Source: Rhynchosporium graminicola | Taxonomy: Eukaryota; Ascomycota; Leotiomycetes; Helotiales; Ploettnerulaceae | Length of the DNA stretch: 64,000 bases | Direction of reading: 5' to 3' | Assembly (NCBI GenBank): GCA_900074885.1 | Contig: FJUW01000005.1 | Coordinates: 216,242-280,241, forward strand | Part shown: one piece after another, positions 1 to 12,559 of the stretch | Layout: every line of letters begins with the position of its first letter | Position numbering within the stretch: position 1 is the stretch's first letter | The notes under the pieces: generated by a model | Told to the model about the DNA's origin: nothing | Database searches by the model: none | The model's input: only the letters and a program-made list of their open reading frames with translations | Position numbers and translations under genes: made by a program

Positions 1-1273
1 TCTACTTGTTTTATTTACTTCTTACATACACACCTTGCGTCTCTTGTCGTTACAGATTCAAGGAGAGCTATATTACATGTCGTTCATCACTAGAAGAATA
101 TATCACTATCGAACGTTTAAACCAAGGACCTGTAGAAGTATCTTTTAAATCTCCAGCGAGCTGTCACAATGCTCAAAATGTGAGTCTATCAATCGAGTCG
201 AAAGCTATAGAGAATGATTGGTATTCATTTCATTTCCTACAACATGGTGAGTCCAGCTTAGGGATTAAGACCCCGAGGAACACGACACGATACGATACCC
301 ATCCGACAGGCGCTTAGGATCGCGGAGCACGAATCACCGTCTCTTTCGTGGAACTTGGATGTTGTTCAAAGATCCAGCAAGTGAACAAGTAAGGCAAGCA
401 TCGAAGCGTCGAAGGTAAGATTAGGTAGATGGAAGTGAGGTAGGAGTGAGGAAAGAACAAAGGAAAGAAGTAGATAACTCTTCCTCATCTTGAAAGAGAG
501 ATATTGCATTCGCATGTTTAGAAACACTTCCTTCGGTAGGTGGGTAGGGTAGACATCTCTATGCCGATCTCTATCTCGACTCGCACCTCAGGACTCACCG
601 AGAAGGTACTATCCAGCTCAAGTCACGGCTATAAACAAGAGAAGAGAAAATCGATATTGTACTCCAAAGACAGAGTTTAGCGATAGCACACGAATGAGTG
701 CTTGAGAGAAGAAGAATACGAGCGAGGTCCGATCAAGGCTAGTCGAGACAAGTAGAGGTAAAGTCAAGGCAGGTTAAGTCAATTTTTACAACGAGCTGTC
801 GAGCGCTAAGACAAGACAGCACATATGAGATCAATGGAACCGACGGGAAGGCTTCAGGTTGTTTACTAACTATTACACATTATCATATTTATCATTTATA
901 TTACACATGAAATACACACGCAGGCGTCTCCTCATCTCGTATACTCTACCTTGCGGAAAAGCAGACTATCAACCTTCATCGACAGCAGTCAACTCAAGTA
1001 ATCAAGTGACACGCTCAGGATCAGGATCAGATGACATGTAGATCTCTCAATCGGGACCCCAATACATCCTTCACTCCTCGTGCGTTTCGTTGCTTTACTT
1101 TCATGCTTCCAATCAAAGTTCTTAACTGATCGCATTATGTATATCACTCCGTCCGAGGCACGCGTAGTTTATATCCCTAAAAGGATAGAATCCAACCCCT
1201 CTGGACCCCTAACGCTACTCGACAAAAAAATAAGGAGGTATTTGTAGGTTTAAATGACGTACTAGACACGAAA
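1..1273. other. Left-edge spacer, no gene recognised
   Basis: I see no frame with recognisable protein similarity here. The short open frames have biased, unconvincing composition. The right end must include the 3' untranslated region of the ERG4-type gene that ends at 1274 on the minus strand. The left end could hold the edge of a gene outside the window, but nothing supports one. Confidence 0.5.
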
Positions 1274-3293
1274 TCAGCTCTGCGTCTCGGTAAGCTTCGG
1301 GGACCTGGGGGGGGGGGCACCCACGGGAATAAACAAATGCGGAACCAATCTCTCATACTCCGTCCAACTTTCTCCGTACTTCTCCTTACACCTCTGAATA
1401 TCCCTGTAGGCCCGGTGCACAATCATACAACAAAAGAACACCGGGTAAAACCAGGGAAACGGGCTATGCAACCCACAAATTGCACCCCAAGTCAGAGCAA
1501 AAAACGCATCACACGTGTAATGAATCTTGCGCGCATACCCGTACCAGCCGTCTACGAGGATGGAGTCACCGGAGGCAGTCTTGATGACGCGTGGGTTCGT
1601 GACGGCTTGCCATGGGAGTTGGGGAAAGGTTTTACGTTCGCTTAGTGTACCGCGTTCGGAGGAGCGGAAACGGTTCTTTTGAGAGTTGGTCGTGTCCCAT
1701 ACCCAGTACACGAAGAGATAAGATGTGAAAAGCGCGATCAACAAAGGAGTTCGGAGACCGGGAGGGTAATCAAGGTGGATGGTGTCAAGGTGATTGGCGA
1801 GGTAGATGGTACAGTGGCAGTAAGATAATGGGACGCCGGCAAGGTTCCAGAAGATGAGCATGAAACCCCATTTCTCGTAGTACATGTCCCTGAGAATCAC
1901 AAAGTCAGCTGTTGTTGTTGCGCGAGAAAAAACAGGGAAGAACTTACCAAGTCGTAGGAATTGATTCCTCTCCCTTCGAACAAGCATTCGCATACAAAAA
2001 GTGCGCCATAATCAGAAACCAAACCTCGGCGCTTACATATCCAAGCTGCTCATACTGTCTCGCGGCAGCCGCACAACTCAGACCAAAAAGGATATACCAA
2101 GGGATTCTAACCTCAAAGAACATCTTGAAATCCAGGATCCCAAACATTCTCGGATTCAACTCTGCTCCCATGAAGAAATCGTAAATATGGTAGCCGGTCA
2201 TGCGATGTTGTGCGCCTCGGGCAAGGGCGGAGAAGTAAGCAACGATAGATACCAAGAAGCCAGAGATAATTGCAACGGACATGATAGGTCCGAATTCGTC
2301 GAGGATGGTGTAAAGTTTGAAAAGCCCGGTAAGATGTAATGCAGCCACGATGAGGATAGTCGTGTAGAAAGACCACATCCCCGAACAATAGTACCTCAGC
2401 TGCTTCCCTCCCTCAAACGGCAAAGGTTTGCCATATGTCCAGACACCAGGAAGGAGACAATAAAAAGCACCTTCGACGATGAAGAAAGTCCAATAGATCG
2501 CCCATGCGTACGCGGATGGGAACGCGTGCTCATAGACCAGGTTTCCCATGTGTCTGAAAAACTCGCCCATCGATTCGCCTTCCGCACGATGTGGGAATCT
2601 CCCCTCGTAGAACGTGGCCCCGATCCACATATAGTACATGAGCAGCGGGAAACCGATCATCATGGCCGTGACACCAAAGGAGCCCCCAAAGTCGAAGGTG
2701 CCGGAATAGTCGATCTTGGGATCTTTGCCTTCTTCCCATCCATCAATTATTGCTTTCGCGTCATCTGCCTTCTTCGCTGCTCCATTTCCAACGCTGCTGG
2801 CACCTCCATTCGTCTTGACATCGATAGTCCCGTATCCATTGGTCGCAGCACCATTAGTATGTCCATTGCCGTTCATCGTAGCGTCGCCTTTCGTCACGCC
2901 GACTTTCTGACTTGGTGTTCTGGATCTCGTTCTCGTTGACGGAGCCCGTCCAGTATTTGAAGTAGTAGATTCGTTCGCAGAAGTCGAGTCGTCCGCCTCG
3001 TCTTCGGTTCCTCCTTCAGGAGCTTGGGATTTACGACGGTTGTACGGTCTGCGGGCGCGCGGCGTCTCAACGAAACCGAGATGTTCCGTCTTCCTATCGC
3101 CATTTTTCATTAGTGAGGTTTCATTCCAAGTCGAGATGTGGGATCCGCATCGAGATAGACATGCATGGTCGGGAGAGCTGAGTGAGAGGTGGTGCAAAGG
3201 GGATAGACGCGGTGGAACTGTAACCATGGGTACGTACTTGGGGGTCTGGCGCAACGAGTACCTTTCCGCCATCTCTACCACTGGGATGCGCAA
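1274..3293 (-). CDS. ERG4: Delta(24(24(1)))-sterol reductase, Erg4 family
   Basis: Likely the last enzyme of ergosterol synthesis, an ER membrane protein that reduces the C24(28) double bond with NADPH. Two exons: 3293-1948 and 1889-1274. The 58-bp intron (1947-1890, GTAAGT...CTCAG) restores the conserved run [14 protein letters not shown]. About 653 residues: a hydrophilic, Asn/Gly-rich N-terminal extension of about 190 residues, then a multi-span membrane domain. The ERG4/ERG24 signature is visible near the C-terminus ([12 protein letters not shown], then [20 protein letters not shown]). The start is uncertain: Met8 (3272) and Met62 (3110) are alternatives, since the extension is not conserved. 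After LFIP the frame crosses an 11-base C run and ends in a tail ([16 protein letters not shown]) that I do not recognise from the family, so the last 16 residues are doubtful. The long spacer upstream probably carries its promoter. Confidence 0.93.
1307..1317. repeat. 11-bp poly-G run (poly-C in the ERG4 coding sense)
   Basis: Eleven consecutive G on the plus strand lie inside the last codons of the ERG4 gene. A one-base length error would change the C-terminal frame. Confidence 0.9.
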
Positions 3294-4741
3294 TCCCTCC
3301 TTTATGTCTCCAGATAGGCAACGGAAAGGGCGGTCGCAGAGGAATTAAGAGAGAGTGCACAGGATGGGAAGCAAGGATTCAGCGGAAACTCTGTCTGTAT
3401 ATGCGATGGGTAGAGCAAAGCAAAGACAGGGAGGGAATGAGAGGAAGCCGCGCTCTCCAGATAGATAGATGTCCGATGCCCAATGTCCAATGTCCAGATC
3501 GTGGGCGTGGCGTGGCGTGGCGTGGCAATGAGGGAGGGGTGGCTATTGCTCGTGGGAAGTCGTGGCATCAACACTCGCTCGCTCGCTCATCCCCTTCCTT
3601 GCTTGCTTGCTTGCTTGCTTGTACTTCGTACTCGTGCTCGTGCTCGCACTTTTTAGATTTTGCCGCGGGTCCTGGTCTTTCGGAAAGAAAATTAAGATTA
3701 CCCGGCAGGAGCACCCTCGCCTCTCTGCCTCCCCTGCAAATCAACACATCAACAAATCAACAAATCAACAAATCAACAAATCAACCAATCTTCATTGGCC
3801 CTTCCCGAGCCACTCAGCCACTCACCCACCACTCACCACTCACTGCGCGGCCTCCGCGGGCACCGAAATAACATGACTTGTACTAGGAAAGGGGGCGCTG
3901 CCATATAGCAGCACGGTTGCGTCAGAGTTATTCCAAGCGGAAAGTCCTCTCTCTCAATGCAAAAGATCACGAGAATGCAAATATTCGGAGATATCTCCGA
4001 TTTCAATAGTCGTACAATTGCAGTATCTGGGGACCTTTTGATCCCAGAGCAGTTTATCGCGAGGTCTGAAACCAAAATCGTATGATCTCACCATTTCGCG
4101 AAATCATGTTGTGGTTGTGGTTGTGGTTGTGTTTGTATTATTGAGGCGGTTGCGGAACCTCCAGCTGGGACGGATGCCATGCAGCTCGCTTGATTTGGTG
4201 GGTGGGTGGGTGTGTGTGTGTGTGGGTTAATTCTTGTAGGTATATTGTCTGTCGCTTGAAACATGTTGTACGCAGGAACTTCTTCATCTGAAGTCCTGAA
4301 GCGCGAACGGCTAGTGTATGTACAAAAGGAAGTCTTGTCGGATGGAGCAGGTCTACATTAATATGCGTCTTATTGTATCATTGTGCTGTGCTGCTCTATG
4401 GCAAGTAGGTATGCTAAGTTAAAGTACCGTAGTACCGTAGCAACACAAGTATAATACATCGAAGAAAGCTTCCCCCCCCAACCACCCATCACATTACATA
4501 CCTACACGGCATGCCGGCTTCACTTTTAGACACCACCCATCAGTCGTTCCAGTTGCGCCGTTACCCTTGCTCATACCAAGACGGAGGATCGAAGAGACTC
4601 CGAACATTGATATACACAGGATTTCCAGCTTCCAATGACTCCACCAAAGGCAGGATTGAACGGATAGCTTCCACTGGCAGTCCGACGTACTCAAAATACA
4701 GACTCCATTGTCTTAAAACACCCAGCCGCTTCCGTGCCACC
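3294..4741. other. Spacer between ERG4 and UBP3 with many microsatellites
   Basis: This holds the ERG4 promoter and leader and the UBP3 3' end. Simple repeats are dense: GGCGT units (3504-3526), CTCG (about 3574-3588), CTTG (about 3597-3621), an AACAAATC-type 8-mer (about 3737-3787), GTGGTT (4108-4131) and GGGT/GT (about 4197-4227). No gene is recognised. Confidence 0.7.
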
Positions 4742-7550
4742 TTAGATCTTCTGATAAAACAACATGTAGGCCACCTTGTTGTCCTTGACCGAGAATTTGT
4801 CGGCCTTGGCCTTGGGTGTCGAAGTCCCATTAGCGACCGCCGACCACTTCTTCCCAGTCCCACTGGCCTGCTTCCATCCATCTTGATCCTCCTCCTCTTG
4901 CCCATCGATTGCAGCAAATCCGTTGGTTGGAACGTCCTTCTTATGGGCATCAAGAGCAGCTGCAAGGACCTTGGGATCTTCTTCGCTTCCGCCCTCAGCC
5001 ACCTCCTCACTTCTCACCCGTCGGATCACAGTATCGTCCAGTCTGATCCATTCCTTGCCGTCTTGTCGACGAACATCGACCGTGTAGTGGCCGCCGCTGG
5101 CGTTCTTGCCGTGGTGGTAAACTGCAGCGATGAGGCGGTACTTGGGTAGACCGGTGTGAGTGTACGCAGCACGCTGTTGGCGAGGGAAGACTTCCTTGGG
5201 AATCTCCAACTCCAGTGGGTATCCCACCTTCTTCCAGATCTTCTGGGTTCCTCCAGCGTTGTCGTATTGGAAACGCTTCAAGTGAAGAATAAGAACTGGT
5301 GGGAGAGTCTCGATGAAGACCTGCTTGGTAGCAGTCACATTTGGACCCTTAGGAGACTTAAAGTCGCCGTGTAGAACTTCGGAGCGCGTAAGGCCTTTGA
5401 GGGCATCGACAATGTTGTTGACGTGAGGGGCGCCGATGTCTAATTGGAGTGGTTGGTATGGCTCGAGGGTGACAGAGTCCTTGAGACCTGGCACTCTCAA
5501 CTCGGATCTCAGGTTACCACCGAAGATTTTGGTGAGAGGAGATCCAGTAGCGATGGTTCCTGAGGAGCGGGTAACGGCTGCCTTCTGCTTAGGTCCAACT
5601 TCCAACCATCCATTTTCCTTTCCTGCAACCGACCCGGGAGCACTGCCAAGCTCACTGATTGGTGAAGGACCATTAGGCGGTGTCACAATCGCTGAAGTGT
5701 TGTTGGAAGAGCTGTTACGCATGACGTAAACGCATTCATCATGAAGACCTTCGAGGAGGAAGCCCAAGAACTCCTCGGCATCCTGTTGGTGGCCACGCTG
5801 TCGAGGTCAGTATCCCGCTCAAGTATAAAAGTGGGGAAGCTTACTCTCATGCTGGAGAATCTTGGTAGGCGGTTGATGACATTATACACAAAGTCTGGGG
5901 TAAATGAATCACCATATTGCTCAAGGTCACCCTCCTTGAGCCTTCGCTTTAGCTGGTCGACTGATACCGCTGAATCGATGACTGAATATTCTTGCTTGAA
6001 TAAGATCCTAGAACTGTCAGCCTGACTAGAATATAACTTTTGGTGTACTTACAGGGCATCTATTAATGGCGTCTCACTCTTGAAACTGTGTGCTGCCCGT
6101 TTGCTAACCTGGTCCAAGAAGCTGAAGAAAGGTGTGCAGAAAATAAGGACTTGTAAAACCTGTAAACTTGTCAGTGATACATCCCAGGAACATCACGTTA
6201 AACGTACGGAATTCATATAGCACATATTGCCAGTATTGACCAATCCGCGAGGCTTCAGGAAGGCAACCTTGGAATCATTATTTACAGCATTGAAAGATCT
6301 CAAAGCTTCAGCAAGAGACTCAGCATTACTTTTCATGACAGCCGGTGGTGGACTGTTCAGTCTAGATTCGCTCAGAGAGGCATTCGATCCAGCTGCGGCA
6401 GGGTTAAAGAGACCAGCCCATAGCTTTGGTTTCGACCAGGCCTTTGGTGCTGGTCCTGCTTCTCTGACCTCTTCCGTCTCTGTTGAACCGGATTTAGCTT
6501 CGACCACACTTGTCTCAGCCGCTACAGATGTCTCAGGCTGCCCAACTTCCTTCTTCTCTGGAGTTGTCTTGGTATCGTGGAGAATAATCCTGGGAATAGC
6601 AGGTACGATAACGCCATTTGCTTTCTGCTTGGAAGGAACCGGTGTTGTTTCTCCTGTCACAGAAGCTGGCGTTTGCTGTGATGATGGAGTTGTCGGGTTC
6701 GTAGAATTATCTTCAGATGCATGGTGGCTTATCGGGGTTTCGGATCTTGCCGTTGCCTCTTCTTCGACTTGCTTGAACTCGCTTGCTTCTTCGTCCCCAA
6801 TCTTCTGCTCCGCCTTGTCCTCTGTCTCGGCCCCCGATACCTCTGACCTTTTCTCCCCACGTGCTTCGGAAGTCGGTGTTGACAAATCTGCTTTAGGTAC
6901 GGCTTTGCGCTTTCTTCGAGCTTTTCTTGCAGGCCACGAGAGTTCGGATCCAGGTGTGTACCAAGGCAACTAGAATGAGTTAGTCATCGCCCCAATCATA
7001 TGCGCGAGAAACTTACCGGAGCTCGAAAATTTGAGCGAGGGGTCTCTTCCTGTGCTGGTGGAGATGGGGTTGTGCTCAAGGCTGTCTGTGGTGTAGGTGG
7101 TGTCATAGGAACTGGGATTGTATGCGTAGATTGCGTGGATGATGGTGCTTGTGGGGGAGGAGGCTGATAAGGTACAGATACAGCAATAGGCACAGCAGGA
7201 GACTGTTGTGTTCGTGGATATGGCTGTTGCTGTGGGATTGGGGCAGGTGTATAATGCTGCTGCGTAGCTGGGGGAGGAGATCGCACATACGGGGGAGGAG
7301 CGAATTGCTGGTATTGGTGAGGCGGAAGAGCATTGTAATATTGCTGGGGCATAGGTTGCGCATAGTACCCGGAGCCATATGGCTGCTGCATGTAGTTTGG
7401 GTACATTTGCTGAGGATATGGCTGATATTGCTGCTGGTGCTGGTGCTGATTATGATGCTGTTGGTATTGATTGTGAGGCCGTCTCCTGCCCATATCCGGT
7501 GGCATACCTTGCCCTGCCGGCTGATGATGACGGCCCCCGTTGTTCATCAT
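4742..7550 (-). CDS. UBP3: Ubiquitin carboxyl-terminal hydrolase, Ubp3/USP10 type
   Basis: A cysteine protease that removes ubiquitin from proteins. Yeast Ubp3 works with Bre5 in vesicle traffic and ribophagy. Five exons: 7550-7017, 6969-6208, 6159-6053, 6007-5845, 5797-4742, with introns of only 45-48 bp, all GT-AG and frame-consistent; about 873 residues. Residues 1-180 are a Gln/Pro/Tyr-rich low-complexity region and 180-400 are acidic and Ser/Thr-rich. The USP catalytic domain follows: the Cys box GLVNTGNMCYMNS (Cys about 428, just before an intron), RGHQQDAEEFLGFLLEG, HLKRFQYD, the His box GKNASGGHYTVDV (His about 759), and the C-terminus AYMLFYQKI. The start chosen is the first in-frame ATG (7550); a TAG sits upstream in frame directly after a possible acceptor site (GTAG), so a further 5' exon cannot be excluded. 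Best match is the Ubp3 class rather than other USPs. Confidence 0.93.
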
Positions 7551-7573
7551 GCCGGCTTGGGAGAGATGATCTC

Positions 7574-7602
7574 CCAATTCGACCGTGATCAGGTCGAATT
7601 GG
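7574..7602. repeat. Perfect 11-bp inverted repeat just upstream of the UBP3 start
   Basis: CCAATTCGACC (7574-7584) and GGTCGAATTGG (7592-7602) are exact reverse complements around a 7-base centre, gtgatca, which itself contains the palindrome TGATCA. It lies 24 bases upstream of the chosen UBP3 ATG, so it would be in the mRNA leader, or in coding sequence if the protein starts further upstream. Confidence 0.85.
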
Positions 7603-9276
7603 AGCTGCGCCTACGTACGAAGGTTGATCTGTCTTGGAGCTTGGGGTGGGAGACGTTCGCGAATGAGGTCAACGCACGTAGTAGTAGTAGGGACACAGCG
7701 GCGAGAATTGAGGTCGAAACGTTACCGTTGGCAACAGAAGAACAACTGAGGACCGGATTCAGGCTCGAAGGGAGTCTTTCTCGAGGACGGAGTCGTAGTT
7801 GAGGATCGTGCTTGGGGCTGAGGCACTGGTGTCGCGTGAAGGGCAGTCCAGGACAAATCCAAAATTATGAGATAACCGACAGCCGCGCCAAGCAAACTCG
7901 GGCTAGCAAAGGAAATCAGCTTATGAATGATGGTAGTCTTCAATAAGTATTGTGTATTCCTGCACTATGACATGGTATCGACTTTCCAAGTTATCAATCG
8001 CGTTTGACGATATCTATAATATTTCTGTTTCAGACTTCTTCCTGCCTGGTTATTTATATTTTATTTATCTGATTAGTATTGAATTCTGCATACTGAAAGT
8101 CAGATAGGGATTCTCAAGGCAAGAGTAGGAACGAAAAAGTGATGTACCCCTACAAATCAACACTTTGTCAGGTACAATATTCTCTACAACTATCTACAGA
8201 ACTTAGGGATGACAGATCTGAGGGCTCTGTGTATATGGTAGGTAAACACATCTGAATGTAGGGTCAACGCCTCACAGGTTAGATATTACTTACCTACGTG
8301 TCAATTACTTATATAAGTACAATATCACACCCATCTAGACAGAATATATCAAGTTATCGGCCCACGCATCATACAGTCAGTATATGTACAAACTATGCAA
8401 TACATACCTCATACCTACACACATACATACATAGGTAAGGTAAGGTAAGGTAAATAGATATATATCACAGCTTGCATCTGTAGTTCTTCGTTCGGCCTTT
8501 TCTCTGCTTTCTCTTTCGACACATGACGAATCATTCCGTCCTCCAGTTGCTATCTATGTAGTTGTAGCCCGCTGATGCCCGGATGACAATTGAATCTAAC
8601 AATTCCTGTACCTTATTCACCTATCCATCCAAGCAAATCCCAAGACCCTTCAACGCTTCATGTAGTCAAGTCAAGATAAGAGTCATAAGATACCTTCGCA
8701 GCATACCTATTGATTTATGCTGATGGACGAGAGCGTGCATTGAAGGGCAGTCCAGTGCAGTTCCACAGTCAGTCAAGTCAGTCAGTCTGCCGAAGACTAG
8801 CGTGAAATGTGCCTGGGGCTGCAACATTTCGCCCCTCCCCTCCCCTCTACTCGCAGGTTGGTACAATACTGTAGAGGAGTGACAGTGAGTGACAGTGACA
8901 GTGACCTCGACCTCTGTGAGGTGGTGACTCCCGTCCCCCCACTAAAACTACATCAGCGCCTTGGGCGTCGGTTCCGCCCATTCATCATCGTATCAACAGC
9001 TTCAACTTAATTTGACTTTCACATTCATCTCCTCATCTCCTCTCCTCTTCTCCTTTATCCTCTTCTCCTTTATCCTCTTCCTCCTCAGCCAGCGGATTGT
9101 TTGGTAGTCGCTGATGATCACGAACCTGGAACGTTGAATCGTCTTGGTCTCGAGAAGCAACTACACATCCTGGATCGTGCTAGGCCGAGAAGATAAAAAG
9201 GGAAGGGTCTGCGTCCAGGATCTCTTTATACGGCTTTATTGTCTGTATAAGCCATCGAACCTGCCTGGAACCAACA
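7603..9276. other. Divergent promoter region between UBP3 and MAG2
   Basis: The 1.7-kb gap separates two genes transcribed away from each other and should hold both promoters and leaders. Visible content: a GGTAA repeat (8434-8453) and a pyrimidine-rich CT tract (about 9027-9088) just upstream of the MAG2-like gene, a common feature of fungal core promoters and leaders. No coding gene is supported. Confidence 0.6.
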
Positions 9277-11536
9277 ATGAATCCTGCGCTCCAAAACACG
9301 TCTTCATCTGGAGGCAAATCGCTCAACATCTCCTCTTCGCACTCCCCCACTCAGCAGCAGAATCAAACACCCTCTCCCGGCTGCGAGTCTGGTTCCCGAA
9401 GATCTACGAGTAGTGCTATACCTATCAACGCGTCTCCTCGGAATATCCAGGGCCACAAGAAGCAACATAAGAGTTCCAGGAAACCAAGGCTCGCGGGTGC
9501 GGACGAGGATGCTATGGCAGAATCCGTACGGTGTCCTCCGTTCTTTGAGAGGCTTATGCTAACAGAAAAAGGGAGTCATGCGGAGTCAAAATAGCCGTCG
9601 TGGTCAAACTTCGATTACCCATCTGATGAACATTACCCTTCCTCCTCGACCACAAGACTACCGGAATACCATCACCAGAGGCTCACGACGGGCCAATGTC
9701 TACGGAATTGGCTCGGGTCATCATTCCAGCGACAAAGCAAGGTAAGGATACCACGTTCGCTATCTGGTTGCATGCTAATCGTCTAGATACATCCATGCAA
9801 ATTACAGATTCATCGTCAGACCAAATGGAGAGTATAAGCAACAAGCGATTAATGCCGATCAACATCTCGACTGGAACGATGTGCTTCAAATCTTGGCTTC
9901 AGCGGTGTCACAGGAGGCCTCGTGCCCCATCTGTCTCTCCCACCCCGTGGCTCCACGAATGGCGAAATGCGGCCACATCTTTTGCCTTCCTTGCCTCATC
10001 CGATATATGCACTCCTCTGACGATGCAAACCCGTTGCCGGAAAAGAAAGCTCGATGGAAGAAATGCCCAATTTGCTGGGACACAATTTTCAGCTCGGAAA
10101 CTAGACCTGTAAGGTGGTATACTGGACAAGAGAGCCCTTGCCCGCGTGAAGGCGACGATGTTGTTCTACGATTGGTCATGCGTCAACCTGGAAGTACTTT
10201 AGCCTTACCAAGAGATGGAGCCGAGGCACTACCCAGGTCAGAGGATATCCCATGGTATTTTGCTGCGGAGGTCACGGATTATGCTAGAATTATGAAGGGC
10301 AGCGAGGAGTACATGCTGGAGCAGTACGATGGGGAAATTCACGACCTTCAACAACAAGAGAACGAGGATGAGTTGATGTTTGGTGAGGAGCCAGAATGGA
10401 CGAGGAAGGCTGTGAATGCGGTCAGAGAAGCGAAGGAAAAGGTCGAGGGAATTGGCCATCCACCAGCTATCGCCAAGCAGCCAGCCGAGAAGAAACCGAA
10501 GAAACAGCCAATCCAGTTTACCGTGATGGATGAAAACGCCCCGGAGATGTTCTTTGTTCAGAATGCCTCGACCTCAGGCTTGAATCTGTCAGATGGCATT
10601 TCTACTCTCGCGGAAATCCAACCGAGTGGGGAGAGTACTGGTCTGCCGGCGACTCAACCAGAGCCTCATCCTCACCTAGAACTGAAGCACCAACGTCCAA
10701 ACCAAGGCGAGTCTCACCACGTCGATGCTCCCTATTACTTCTATCAAGCCCTCCTACACTACTACCTCGCCCCTCTCGACATCCGCATCCTCAAATCGGC
10801 ATTCGGTAACTTCTCCTCTTTCCCTTCAACTCTTCTCCCACGCGTGGAACGCGTATCAACCGGCCACATCATGGATTACGAATTACAAAAACGAACGAAA
10901 TACCTCTCCCACCTGCCTGACGGATGCGAAGTTGGCTTCTTGGAATGTAACTGGACGGATGTCGTCTCACCAGAAATTCTTTTCCAGTTCAAAGACGAGA
11001 TCGAGAAGCGTAGAAAGCGCAATCGGGACAAAGAGACCCGAGAAGAGAGAGATAGAGCGAGAGCCGAGAAAGCAGAGGATGACGCGAGATGGGCGAATGC
11101 GAGAAGGAAACGACCCAGCATCGAACCAGACACGATTTCTTCTCAAGCGTTTGTAGATGTGGCGTCTTCGAGTTTTGATGTTGATGCGAGTAATTCTTCG
11201 CCGCCATGGCCTACCCGTCAAGGCTCCTCATTCGGTCCTCTCGCATCTCCATCCACTTCTCCCACCGCACCTCGCACAGTTTGGGGAACTGCTTTAGTAG
11301 CTCCCGCATCTCCAGAGACAAACGCTCAGCGCATGGAGAACGAAGGCGATGATGGATGGTTATCGTCTTGGGAGCAGGAATTGAGGGCAGAGAATGCGGA
11401 GGAGGAGCTCGTGAGGCAGGTTCAAGCTGCCTCGTTAGATGGCCCCGAGACTCCGAAGCAAGGGACGCAGGGGAAGGGGAAGAAGAAGAAGAAGATGATC
11501 ACGTTGATGAGTACGACTGCTAGACGAGCTGCTTGA
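9277..11536 (+). CDS. MAG2: RING-finger protein, Mag2/RNF10 family
   Basis: A putative E3 ubiquitin ligase. Yeast Mag2 and human RNF10 act in ubiquitination of stalled 40S ribosomes. Three exons: 9277-9525, 9566-9741, 9787-11536, with introns of 40 and 45 bp; 724 residues. Joining the exons gives the family core: YIHANYRFIVRP, then LDWNDVLQILASA, then a C3HC4-type RING beginning CPICLSHPVAPRMAKCGH and continuing through FCLPCLIRYM to KKCPICWD. Downstream are an acidic segment, a conserved-looking region (HVDAPYYFYQALLHYYLAPLD), a charged KR/E-rich coiled-coil-like stretch and a Lys-rich C-terminus (GKGKKKKKM). The N-terminal 80 residues are Ser/Gln-rich and probably disordered. The first intron is very short, with a branch-like GCTAAC immediately before its AG. 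Confidence 0.9.
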
Positions 11537-12559
11537 TTTGCTTGAGGCTTTGCACATGAGGTAGCGAGTGGAGGGTTTGATTTGGCTTGGCGTCACAGGA
11601 CGCACGTTATAGCGAGTTGTGATGAACGATACACAGAATACGGCATTCGGCATTACTATACCTGACTCCGTCGAGTGCTTGCATAGCTGAAGAGTTGTAT
11701 TCTTCTAACTTGTTTGATATCAAGCTCCTCACCCGTCTTTTCCATCAGCTGCTTAAAGATTGGTCCAGATACAACACAAATAAATGCCTCATCTGCAATA
11801 TAATCAAGACGACGTCGCTATACTGCCATCTCAAGAACACCCTGGGTAGTCAATCACCACTCTTCACCCCTACCCAGCATTGAAAATGAAGTCTATCTCT
11901 TTGCCGTATACATAAACATTCTATCTATCGCCGTATCACTTCCTCATGCACCAGAAACAAACAAAGTTCGAGTAAGCTAAGGTGTTTGTTTCCATTTGGA
12001 GGCTCGCGCGGATCAGATCAGGTTAGAGTGACGGGTATGGAGAGAGCCAGCCATCCGAGAAGTCGGAAGCCTGCTACCTGCTTATCATTGTTATGTATGA
12101 AATCCGCATTTTGGATAATTGAGTTGAAGTTGAAGTTGAAGCTATCTAGGTACCTGAAGTGATTTAAGCAGTTCTTTTTTTGATTCATGGAATAAAATGG
12201 GTCCTGCTGGCAGGAAGGGGGGGCGAGGGTGAGGAATTTCCGATCTATGGAGTGCAAGGCGGGCTGTGCATGATATACTAGATATTATACATTTTGTACT
12301 CTTGGTTCTAGCTATGTTGTAAGTTTTCATATGTCTTGATGGTAAGGCGTACAGTGTGACTTGCGTAAATTATCTGGGTCCCGCTCATCCTGCGACAAAC
12401 CTCGGGGAGGGGGGGGGGGGGATAACATGGAAGTAACATTTCGGTGTACCTGTTTTCGCAACTCAATGAACTCAGCATCGAATACAGCAACGTGATGTCT
12501 TGTAGGGTCAGTTGTGGACTGGAACATTATAGGTCAGTGTTCATTAAGCGAACATGCTG
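11537..12559. other. Spacer downstream of MAG2
   Basis: This is the 3' region of the RING-finger gene followed by anonymous sequence. The only distinct item is a 13-base poly-G run at 12409-12421. The small open frames show no recognisable similarity. Confidence 0.5.

Noticed and set aside
6..317. Open frame at the left edge, 103 residues
   Set aside because: No domain or splice evidence; not recognisable as the end of a known gene.
6227..6973. Long plus-strand open frame of 248 residues
   Set aside because: Antisense to the acidic exon of the UBP3-type gene; a codon-bias shadow.
7149..7802. Plus-strand open frame of 217 residues rich in Leu, Arg and Val
   Set aside because: Antisense to the Gln/Pro-rich first exon of UBP3 over most of its length; low-complexity shadow.
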